DNA from: an uncultured Clostridia bacterium | GTDB taxonomy: Bacteria > Bacillota > Clostridia > Christensenellales > Borkfalkiaceae | Assembly: GCA_947589335.1 (NCBI GenBank) | Contig: CANPZH010000030.1 | Coordinates: 1-13,300 of the forward strand | Direction of reading: 5' to 3' | Length of the DNA: 13,300 nucleotides | In this document: piece after piece, positions 1 through 5,465 of the stretch | Position numbering within the stretch: position 1 is the first letter of the stretch | Layout: the number at the start of each line of letters is the position of its first letter | Program-made: the position numbers and the translations under genes | Notes under the pieces: generated by a model | The model's database searches: none | Seen by the model: the letters and a program-made list of their open reading frames with translations, nothing else | Told to the model about the DNA's origin: nothing

Positions 1-170
1 TCCGCCATGGGGATGCAGGCGAGCTCGGCGATGAGCAGGGTGATGACGAGCTCGAAGGGCTGCATCTCCCCGATCTGCCGCTTCCCCATGAGCCGCATGA
101 TGATGAGCAGGACGACGAAGATGATCGCCGTGCGGATCGTGACGAGTATCATGGCGTTAGTTTCGGACAT
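1..170 (-). CDS. DUF421 (YetF-like) membrane protein, N-terminal part only
   Basis: Only the first 56 or so codons lie in the window; the rest runs off the left edge. The translation has a hydrophobic first helix (about residues 7-26), then RLMGKRQIGEMQPFELV and a second hydrophobic stretch ending ELACIPMA. The R-MGKRQIGE-QPFELV pattern is the hallmark of the DUF421/YetF family, membrane proteins with a cytoplasmic C-terminal domain whose molecular role is poorly defined. The start is uncertain. ATG at 170 has no Shine-Dalgarno sequence. A TTG at 188 in the same frame sits about 10 nt after GGAAGGAAAG (199-208, minus) and may be the true start. An ATG at 151 would match the usual N terminus of the family. 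The gene diverges from folT, and I see no convincing promoter for it. Family assignment is firm; function is not known from sequence. Confidence 0.85.
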   Translation of the reverse strand, partial: MSETNAMILVTIRTAIIFVVLLIIMRLMGKRQIGEMQPFELVITLLIAELACIPMA

Positions 171-193
171 TTTCCGAAATGTATGCAAATCGG

Positions 194-223
194 TTGCGCT
201 TTCCTTCCCGCCTGTGATAAAAT
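194..223 (+). promoter_or_regulatory. Predicted sigma-A promoter of folT
   Basis: TTGCGC (194-199) and TAAAAT (218-223) are separated by 18 bp. Transcription would start near 229-231, which is exactly where the first paired strand of the riboswitch begins. That agreement supports an otherwise moderate match to consensus. Confidence 0.55.
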
Positions 224-225
224 AC

Positions 226-341
226 GGGGGAAGAGTAGCCAAGGCGCGTAAAGTGTTGCGAAACGGGACGTTGTTCGCAAACGAAAGGGCGGAGAAGTGT
301 GCTCCAAGCCCTGCGGTGCCGCGGCGCGTCCGCTCTCGCCC
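226..341 (+). ncRNA. Tetrahydrofolate (THF, folT-type) riboswitch
   Basis: The order of conserved segments matches THF riboswitch class I: GAGTAG (233-238), GCGTAAAGTG (246-255), ACGGGACGTTG (263-273), AACGAA (280-285) and GCGGTG (313-318), followed by CGTCCGCT (327-334). The pairings fit too. P2 is GCCAAGGC (238-245) with GCCGCGGC (318-325), with a central mismatch. P3 is TTGCGAA (256-262) with TTCGCAA (274-280). A further stem is AGGGC (286-290) with GCCCT (308-312), capped by GGAG/CTCC (291-294 and 302-305). The pseudoknot is GGACG (266-270) with CGTCC (327-331). In the well-studied folT riboswitch, as I recall it, this pseudoknot reads GGAUG/CAUCC, so this is a compensated change. The closing stem is weaker (AGAG 232-235 with CTCT 333-336, GGG/CCC outside). 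These RNAs bind reduced folates and control folate uptake or synthesis, which matches the downstream folT. Confidence 0.92.
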
Positions 342-408
342 GCGCAAGCCCCGTCTGTTTCCCGCCGGGGAGCGCTCACGGCCACGCACATCTTGCGCAC
401 GGCGACGG

Positions 409-434
409 ACCTCTCTGAAGGGAGGTTATTTTTT
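409..434 (+). promoter_or_regulatory. Riboswitch expression platform: hairpin over the folT ribosome binding site, with U-tract
   Basis: ACCTCTC (409-415) pairs with GGGAGGT (420-426) around a TGAA loop, seven pairs including one G-T. The 3' arm contains the only Shine-Dalgarno sequence of folT (GGGAGG, 420-425). The hairpin is followed at once by TTATTTTTT (426-434) and the ATG at 435. It could therefore act as an intrinsic terminator, a ribosome-binding-site sequestor, or both. Upstream, CGCTCTC (331-337), which overlaps the 3' strand of riboswitch P1, can also pair with GGGAGCG (368-374); this is a candidate alternative fold. The switching mechanism is inferred. Confidence 0.65.
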
Positions 435-1085
435 ATGCAGGAAACAACGAAACAGCCGTCGAAATGGAAACGGCTCCTCTATTCCGACCTCATGCTCGGG
501 CTCTCGGACGCACGGCAGATCGCCTACATCGGGGTGATGACCGCGCTCAGCATCGCCGTCAACATGTTCGAGTTCAAATTCGCCGATACGCAGTTCTCCT
601 TCACCGTGTTCGCGAGCATCTTGACGGGGATCATTTTGGGCCCCGTCTTCGGGTTCGTCGCCGTCTTTTTGGGGGATGCGGTCGGGTTTTTCGTCAATTC
701 GGGGGCATTCGTCTACATGCCGTGGGTGGGGCTCTCGGTGGCGGCGATGGCGCTCATCGCGGGGCTCTGCATGAAACTCCCCCTGCATTTTGCGGGGAGC
801 TGCTATGTCAAACTCGCCGTCATCTGCGTGCTGTCCCTCCTCGTCTGCTCGGTGGGGATCAATACGACGGGCTTCTACTTCTATTACAGGAGCGTCGGAT
901 TCACCTCTAAGGCGCTCGCCTACATCGACGAACACTTCGGCGGGGTGAACATGTACTGGACGTATGCGCTCGCCCGTCTCGTCTTCATGGGACAGCTGAT
1001 GAACAACGCCGCCAACTTCGTTCTGCTCTTTGCCGCCGTGCCCCTGCTCAAGGCGATCAAGCCCCTCAAGCTCGATATCAAATGA
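435..1085 (+). CDS. folT: FolT, folate-specific S component of an ECF transporter
   Basis: A 216-residue integral membrane protein. S components bind the vitamin and pair with a shared EcfA-EcfA'-EcfT energising module, which is not encoded in this window. After a basic N terminus come several hydrophobic helices: about residues 34-50, then QFSFTVFASILTGIILGPVF, typical of the ECF-S fold, a GDAVGFF turn near residue 92, and further helices to an LKAIKPLKLDIK end. The substrate assignment rests mainly on the THF riboswitch in the leader; the protein alone says only ECF S component. It is longer than a typical FolT of about 170-180 residues, owing to the leading 30 residues and a loop around residues 150-175 (YRSVGFTSKALAYIDEHFGG). 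Start: GGGAGG at 420-425, 9 nt before ATG 435. No terminator separates it from the next gene, 51 nt downstream. Confidence 0.85.
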   Translation: MQETTKQPSKWKRLLYSDLMLGLSDARQIAYIGVMTALSIAVNMFEFKFADTQFSFTVFASILTGIILGPVFGFVAVFLGDAVGFFVNSGAFVYMPWVGLSVAAMALIAGLCMKLPLHFAGSCYVKLAVICVLSLLVCSVGINTTGFYFYYRSVGFTSKALAYIDEHFGGVNMYWTYALARLVFMGQLMNNAANFVLLFAAVPLLKAIKPLKLDIK

Positions 1086-1136
1086 TCCGAAAGAAAAATA
1101 CGATCGGCATTGTCCGGTCATCTCGGAGGTGTAACA

Positions 1137-1616
1137 ATGGACGACGCGGCGCATAACGGCCGTTTGCAAACGCCGGAGGACGGCGGAACGGAGCGTCTTT
1201 TCATGACCTTTGCCCCCGCGCGGGAATGCCTGTGGGAGGAGATCGAACGGCTCCTTGAAGATACCCCGAGGACGCGGGAAGAGCTGACCGTCTCCGCCGA
1301 GGAATGCTCCGCGTTCGGCCCGGGGGTCTTCGTCTATGCCGACTGCGGGAGAGACGTCGCCTACAAGCGCGTGCTCACCCGCGACGGGAAGAAGTTTTTC
1401 TACCTGCTCTCGATGGATATCCCCGATTTTGTGCGGCGGCTCAAAAAGATCGTCTCGTCGTGGGAGCCCGTGATGGTCAACCCGCGGATCTTGGACGGGC
1501 TGTGCTACCGCGTCTCCGTCTGCAGGCGGGGAGAGCCTCCCCTTGAATACCGCGGGAGGAACCGCTTCCCGAAAAACTATGAGGAATTCCGATCGCTCTT
1601 GGGGGCGTTGGAGTGA
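1137..1616 (+). CDS. Unrecognised 159-residue soluble protein, cotranscribed with folT
   Basis: The start at ATG 1137 is supported by CGGAGGT (1124-1130), 6 nt upstream. An in-frame TTG at 1110 would add nine residues but has no ribosome binding site. The protein is hydrophilic, with no signal peptide or membrane span. A first acidic helical stretch (about 25-50, ARECLWEEIERLLEDTP) is followed by a mixed region likely to be beta-rich: GPGVFVYADCGRDVAYKRVL, then DGKKFFYLLSMDIPDFVRRL. It ends LDGLCYRVSVCRRGEPPLEY, RGRNRFPKNYEEFRSLLGAL. That last part resembles the loose pattern 'dG-x-Y-x-l ... G-N-x-x-P-x-N-x-x-E-F' seen in several small uncharacterised domains of Clostridia, but I cannot name a family. 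It sits 51 nt after folT and before an independent promoter, so it probably shares the folate-controlled transcript. Function unknown. Confidence 0.75.
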   Translation: MDDAAHNGRLQTPEDGGTERLFMTFAPARECLWEEIERLLEDTPRTREELTVSAEECSAFGPGVFVYADCGRDVAYKRVLTRDGKKFFYLLSMDIPDFVRRLKKIVSSWEPVMVNPRILDGLCYRVSVCRRGEPPLEYRGRNRFPKNYEEFRSLLGALE

Positions 1617-1711
1617 GGGGAGACGGCTTTCGGAAGCGGCCGGAAAGGGCGCGCTTTTCCCCCGCGCGGGAGCGAAGTTCCCGACAAAATCTTCTTGGGT
1701 GAATATTTTGC

Positions 1712-1739
1712 GAAAGTCAACCCTTTGCGGTTGACTTTC
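1712..1739. repeat. Perfect 11-bp inverted repeat over the lgt -35 box
   Basis: GAAAGTCAACC (1712-1722) is the exact reverse complement of GGTTGACTTTC (1729-1739), with a 6-nt spacer. The right arm includes the whole -35 hexamer. No T-tract follows, so it is not an obvious terminator. Its place suggests an operator for a dimeric regulator, but no regulator is encoded nearby. Confidence 0.7.
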
Positions 1740-1760
1740 CGCATTCCGCGGTGTTATAAT
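1731..1760 (+). promoter_or_regulatory. lgt operon promoter (leaderless)
   Basis: TTGACT (1731-1736) and TATAAT (1755-1760) are separated by 18 bp, with TG one base before the -10 (1752-1753) giving an extended -10. The lgt ATG is at 1767-1769, only 7 nt after the -10, so the predicted transcript starts at or next to the start codon. No Shine-Dalgarno sequence precedes that ATG. Confidence 0.85.
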
Positions 1761-1766
1761 ATCGTT

Positions 1767-2879
1767 ATGGTTTCGCAACTTCTTGCCGCCTTCGGGGCGA
1801 ATGACCGGGGGATCATCCTCTTCGGCTTCGAGATCTATTATTATGCGCTCTGCATCGTCGCGGGGATCGTCACGGCGACCTGTCTTTCCGCGCTTTTGAT
1901 GAAGCGGAGGAACATGTCGCCCGACTTCATCTTCACCCTCTTTGTATGCTGTATCCCGACGGCGCTCATCTGCGCGCGGCTCTTCTATTGCATCACCGAC
2001 GGCATGAACATCAAATATTGGTTCATGTGGGACGACGGCGCGGGGCACGGCATCCGGAACGGCGGGCTCTCGATCATCGGCGGCGCGCTCGGGGGGATCG
2101 GCATGGGGCTCATCGTCTGCCTCGTCAAAAAGATCAGCTTTTTGCGGGCGGCGGACTGCGTGGTCATCACCATCCTCCTGGCGCAGGCGATCGGCAGATG
2201 GGGGAACTATTTCAACCGGGAGGTGTACGGCGACGTCGTGCGCAATCCCTCCCTTCAGTGGTTTCCCTTTGCCGTCAACATCGGCGGGACCTGGCACTAC
2301 GCCTTTTTCTTCTATGAGATGCTCATCAATCTCGTCGGGTTCTCCCTGCTGTACGCCGCGGCGTGGTATTGGACGAAAAAACCCAACGGGGTGTTCACCT
2401 TTGCCTATTTCGTCTGGTACGGCACCGTGCGCGCGATCATGGAGCCCCTGCGCGATCCTATGTACCAGCTCTCGGGGGGCGGCGTGCAGTGGTCGCTCGT
2501 CTTTTCGATCCTCATGATCGCGGGCGGGCTCGCCGGGATCGGCGTGCTCCTCTTCCTCAACTACCGCAGAGAGGGGAGCCTCTTCGGCAGCAAGCGGGGA
2601 GATCCCTGCGGCATCACCGAATATCTCTCCCCCTACAAAGACGACAAGCCCTATTTCAGCAAGATCAATCTCCTCGGCGCGAACTATCCTCCGATGCCCG
2701 AGGAGGAGACCGCCCGCTACAGGCGGAGAAAATTTTTCGCGAAGGTGAAGGGGCGGTTTTCGGGCGGAGAAGACGTGGAAGCGCCCGCGGAGGAACCGCC
2801 GCAGGAGCCCCATGAAGAGGCGCAAAAGCCCCATGAGGAGCCTTCCGGGGCGGAAAAACACGACGGGGAGGGAACATGA
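1767..2879 (+). CDS. lgt: Prolipoprotein diacylglyceryl transferase, with long cytoplasmic tail
   Basis: Lgt moves diacylglycerol from phosphatidylglycerol to the lipobox cysteine of prolipoproteins, the first lipoprotein maturation step, in the cytoplasmic membrane. The 370-residue product has the Lgt signature GRWGNYFNRE at 143-152 (Arg144 corresponds to essential E. coli Arg143), multiple membrane helices from about residue 15, and a late VRAIMEPLRDP segment matching the conserved Glu/Arg region. At the position of E. coli His103 (GGxSxH; Tyr in some Gram-positives) this protein has Ile104 in GGLSIIGG. After the last helix (about 249-270) come roughly 100 extra residues, ending in a Glu/Pro/His-rich, probably disordered tail (EEPPQEPHEEAQKPHEEP). 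The start ATG at 1767 matches the family N terminus and lies right at the predicted transcription start; a longer reading would begin upstream inside the promoter. The stop overlaps the pncB start (ATGA, 2876-2879). Confidence 0.93.
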   Translation: MVSQLLAAFGANDRGIILFGFEIYYYALCIVAGIVTATCLSALLMKRRNMSPDFIFTLFVCCIPTALICARLFYCITDGMNIKYWFMWDDGAGHGIRNGGLSIIGGALGGIGMGLIVCLVKKISFLRAADCVVITILLAQAIGRWGNYFNREVYGDVVRNPSLQWFPFAVNIGGTWHYAFFFYEMLINLVGFSLLYAAAWYWTKKPNGVFTFAYFVWYGTVRAIMEPLRDPMYQLSGGGVQWSLVFSILMIAGGLAGIGVLLFLNYRREGSLFGSKRGDPCGITEYLSPYKDDKPYFSKINLLGANYPPMPEEETARYRRRKFFAKVKGRFSGGEDVEAPAEEPPQEPHEEAQKPHEEPSGAEKHDGEGT

Positions 2880-4306
2880 GAAATCTGACGCTTTTGACCG
2901 ATCTCTATCAGCTCACGATGGGACAGGGGTACTTTTCGGAGGGCAAGCACGAAAAGCTTGCCGTGTTCGACATCTTTTTCCGCCCCAACAAGCTCATCAC
3001 CTATTCGGTCGCCGCGGGCATGGAACAGGCCGCGGAATATCTCGAAAATCTGCACTTCGGAGAGGAGGACATCGCCTATCTCCGCTCCCTCGGGATCTTC
3101 AAGGAGGACTTTCTCGCCTACCTGAAGGATCTGCGCTTTACGGGGGACGTGCGGGCGGTGAGAGAGGGGGAGATCGTCTTCCCCTACGAGCCCATCCTCT
3201 CGGTCAAGGCGCCCATGATACAGGCGCAGCTTGCAGAGACCGCGCTTCTTACATTTGTAAACCATCAGACGCTCATCGCCTCCAAGGCGGCGAAGATCTG
3301 CGCGGCGGCGGGCGGCGGCGTGATGGAATTCGGGCTCCGCAGGGCGCAGGGCGCGGACGCGGGCATCTACGGCGCGCGCGCCGCGATCATCGGCGGATGC
3401 GTCGGCACCTCGAACGTGTATGCGGGCAAGCTCTTCGGCGTGCCCGTCTCGGGGACGATGGCGCACAGCTGGGTGATGGATTTCCCCACCGAGCTCGACG
3501 CCTTCCGCGCCTATGCAAGGAGTTTCCCGGACGGATGCCTCCTGCTCGTCGATACCTACGACACCTTGAAGAGCGGCGTTCCGAACGCGATCAAAGTCTT
3601 CAAGGAATTGCGGGCGGCGGGGCATGAGCCCAAGGGGATCCGCCTCGACTCGGGCGACCTTGCCTACCTCTCCAAGGAGGCGCGCAAGATGCTTGACAGA
3701 GCGGGGTTCCCCGATGCGATCATCTGCGCCTCGGGCGATCTCGACGAGTATTCCGTCACTTCGCTCAAACAGCAGGGGGCGAAGATCGACAGCTGGGGGA
3801 TCGGCACCAAGCTCATCACGAGCGCGGACATGCCGGCGCTCGGCGGCGTGTATAAGCTCGCGGCGGTGTTCGAAGAGGGGAGGGAGATCCCCAAGATCAA
3901 GCTCTCCGATACGACGGAGAAGATCACAAACCCCGGCGAAAAAGAGGTCTACCGCATCTACGACCGCGAGACGGACAAGGCGCTCGCAGATCTCATCGTG
4001 CGGGCGGGAGAGACGATCGACGAGAGCAAGCCCCTCGAGATCTTCCACCCCGTGGAGGTGTGGAAGCGCATGACGATCCGCAACTTCCGCGTGCGCAGTT
4101 TGCGCGAACCGCTCATCGAAAAGGGCAAGCGGGTGCGGCCTTCGGCTCCGCTGCGGGAGATCAACGCCTATTTCCGCGGGGAATACGCCCGTTTCTGGGA
4201 GGAGTATACCCGCCTCGACATGCCGCATATCTATAAAGTGGACTTGTCCGAACGGCTCTATAACCTCAAGAGCGACATGGTGAAACGGTTCGGCAAGGGA
4301 GAATGA
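2876..4306 (+). CDS. pncB: Nicotinate phosphoribosyltransferase
   Basis: PncB joins nicotinate to PRPP, with ATP hydrolysis, giving nicotinate mononucleotide: the entry step of NAD salvage by the Preiss-Handler route, in the cytoplasm. The 476-residue protein is near the usual length for Firmicutes. It shows the family opening LLTDLYQLTMGQGY, then DIFFRPNK, FVNHQTLIASKAAKI, EFGLRRAQG, GTSNVYAGK and SGTMAHSWVM, where His197 is the expected phosphorylated histidine. These are followed by LLVDTYDTLKSGV, GIRLDSGDL and DSWGIGTKL, the phosphoribosyl-binding end of the barrel. Start ATG 2876 has GGGGAGGG just upstream and overlaps the lgt stop by four bases, implying translational coupling. A pncB between the two lipoprotein genes is not functionally obvious; shared transcription is the only link I can see. 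Confidence 0.95.
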   Translation: MRNLTLLTDLYQLTMGQGYFSEGKHEKLAVFDIFFRPNKLITYSVAAGMEQAAEYLENLHFGEEDIAYLRSLGIFKEDFLAYLKDLRFTGDVRAVREGEIVFPYEPILSVKAPMIQAQLAETALLTFVNHQTLIASKAAKICAAAGGGVMEFGLRRAQGADAGIYGARAAIIGGCVGTSNVYAGKLFGVPVSGTMAHSWVMDFPTELDAFRAYARSFPDGCLLLVDTYDTLKSGVPNAIKVFKELRAAGHEPKGIRLDSGDLAYLSKEARKMLDRAGFPDAIICASGDLDEYSVTSLKQQGAKIDSWGIGTKLITSADMPALGGVYKLAAVFEEGREIPKIKLSDTTEKITNPGEKEVYRIYDRETDKALADLIVRAGETIDESKPLEIFHPVEVWKRMTIRNFRVRSLREPLIEKGKRVRPSAPLREINAYFRGEYARFWEEYTRLDMPHIYKVDLSERLYNLKSDMVKRFGKGE

Positions 4307-4308
4307 TC

Positions 4309-4800
4309 ATGCAGAAACGCTATAAAGAAAGGGAAGTCAAAGAGCTCGTCGCCCGCCTGAAGGCGGAGTACGAGGGCGTCGTGAGGCGCCAGCGCGAGGC
4401 GCAGGAAGAGCTGAAGGAGGAGAACCGTCTCCTCCGGGCGCGGCTCTCCGTGCTCGAAGGACAGCGGAGCGAGGTCTCCGCCGCCCTGATGCACGCCGTC
4501 GCGGAGGGCGAACGGATTAAACAGGAGGGCGCGGCGCAGGCGGCGGACGGACAGAAAGAGCTCCTTCTGCTCGCCGAAAAGTGCAGACTGCTCTCCGAAA
4601 AGCTCCTGCGCAAATATCCCGACGAGGAGGACTGCGCCGAGTTCAAGACGTTTACGGACGCGCTCAGGGCGCACCTCGGCGAGGAGGTCGAGGAGGAAGA
4701 GGAGACGGGTTTCGATCTCGACGAAGTGCTCAATCCCAAACAGCCGCTCGATCTCGGCGATCTTTGCAGAGAGCTCGGGCTCATGGAGGAGGACGAATGA
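4309..4800 (+). CDS. Coiled-coil protein of unknown function (possibly DivIVA-like)
   Basis: A 163-residue, highly charged protein with no membrane span or signal. About residues 8-95 are a long predicted coiled coil (REVKELVARLKAEYEG, RRQREAQEELKEENRLLRAR, HAVAEGERIKQEG). An acidic patch follows near 128 (GEEVEEEEETGFDLDEVLNP), and the protein ends LGDLCRELGLMEEDE. The layout of a helical N terminus, coiled coil and acidic C terminus recalls clostridial DivIVA/SepIVA-type division proteins, but I cannot point to a DivIVA lipid-binding motif, so this is only a suggestion. Start: ATG 4309 has AGGGAG (4296-4301) 7 nt upstream. ATG 4303 overlaps the pncB stop (ATGA) but its ribosome binding site would be 1 nt away. 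The stop overlaps the lspA ATG by four bases. Confidence 0.75.
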   Translation: MQKRYKEREVKELVARLKAEYEGVVRRQREAQEELKEENRLLRARLSVLEGQRSEVSAALMHAVAEGERIKQEGAAQAADGQKELLLLAEKCRLLSEKLLRKYPDEEDCAEFKTFTDALRAHLGEEVEEEEETGFDLDEVLNPKQPLDLGDLCRELGLMEEDE

Positions 4801-5465
4801 TCATCGCGCTCATCGGAGGGATCGTCATGGGCGTTTTGCTCGCGGTCGATCTGATCACCAAGCTGGTCGCGGAGGCGCTCCATGTGAACGTGACCGTCAT
4901 TCCGGGATTCATGAATTTCCGCTATCAGCCGAACAGCGGCATGGCGTTCGGGACCTTCGAGAATACGCCGTGGGTCATGAATTACATCGTCACGCCGCTC
5001 ACCGTCGTGATGATCATCGCGATCGCCGTGCTGTTTTTCACCGTTTTCAAGAAGAACACCCCCGCGCGCATGGCGCTTGCCGTCATCGAGGCGGGCGCAT
5101 GCGGCAACCTTGTAGACCGTCTCTGCCTCGGCTACGTGCGCGACTTCGTGGACGTCGGCGCATTCCGTCCCTTTGCCTGGCTGGGCAGCAATTTCAACTT
5201 CGGGAACTGCAACATTGCGGATTTTTACATCACCTTCGGGGCGATCGCCCTCCTCGTGATCATCCTCTTCGTGGGGAAGGAAGCCGTCATCCCCCTCGGC
5301 AAATACCGCAGGATGGCGAAGGAGGAGGAAGCGCGGGAGGCTCATGAGGCTCAACAGGCTCAACAGGCGCATGAGACTCAACAAGTTGTCCGTGAGGAGC
5401 CCGAATCGCCGAAGGGCGCGGAGGAGACGCCGAAGGCGCCGGAAGAGGGACATGACACGCAATGA
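4797..5465 (+). CDS. lspA: Lipoprotein signal peptidase (signal peptidase II) with acidic tail
   Basis: LspA is an aspartyl protease in the cytoplasmic membrane that cuts the signal peptide from diacylglyceryl-prolipoproteins, directly after Lgt acts. The 222-residue protein has the family motifs: VDLITK in helix 1, PNSGMAFGTF (about 42-51), GNLVDRLCLGYVRDFVD (103-119) and NIAD (139-142). Asp116 and Asp142 are the expected catalytic pair; the loop between them is about 7 residues longer than in the E. coli enzyme. After the last helix (about 145-160) comes a hydrophilic tail of some 55 residues rich in Glu, Ala, Gln and His (EEEAREAHEAQQAQQAHETQ, then EEPESPKGAEETPKAPEEGH). Most LspA proteins, of about 150-165 residues, lack such a tail. 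Start ATG 4797 has GGAGGAGG (4785-4792) upstream and overlaps the preceding stop. The 3' end overlaps the pseudouridine synthase start by 14 bases. Confidence 0.94.
   Translation: MIIALIGGIVMGVLLAVDLITKLVAEALHVNVTVIPGFMNFRYQPNSGMAFGTFENTPWVMNYIVTPLTVVMIIAIAVLFFTVFKKNTPARMALAVIEAGACGNLVDRLCLGYVRDFVDVGAFRPFAWLGSNFNFGNCNIADFYITFGAIALLVIILFVGKEAVIPLGKYRRMAKEEEAREAHEAQQAQQAHETQQVVREEPESPKGAEETPKAPEEGHDTQ

Noticed and set aside
300..340. T-box leader, suggested by GCGGTGCCGCGG
   Set aside because: The T-box core needs UGGNACC to pair with the tRNA acceptor end. Here it reads CGGTGCC, and the surrounding blocks match the THF riboswitch instead.
1712..1739. Intrinsic terminator after the 1137-1616 gene
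   Set aside because: The stem is sound but is followed by CGCATT rather than a T-run, and its right arm is the lgt -35 box.
426..2861. Very long minus-strand open frame (811 codons) opposite folT and lgt
   Set aside because: It is antisense to well-supported genes, is rich in Arg, Asp, His and Glu as expected from the complement of GC-rich codons, and shows no recognisable domain.
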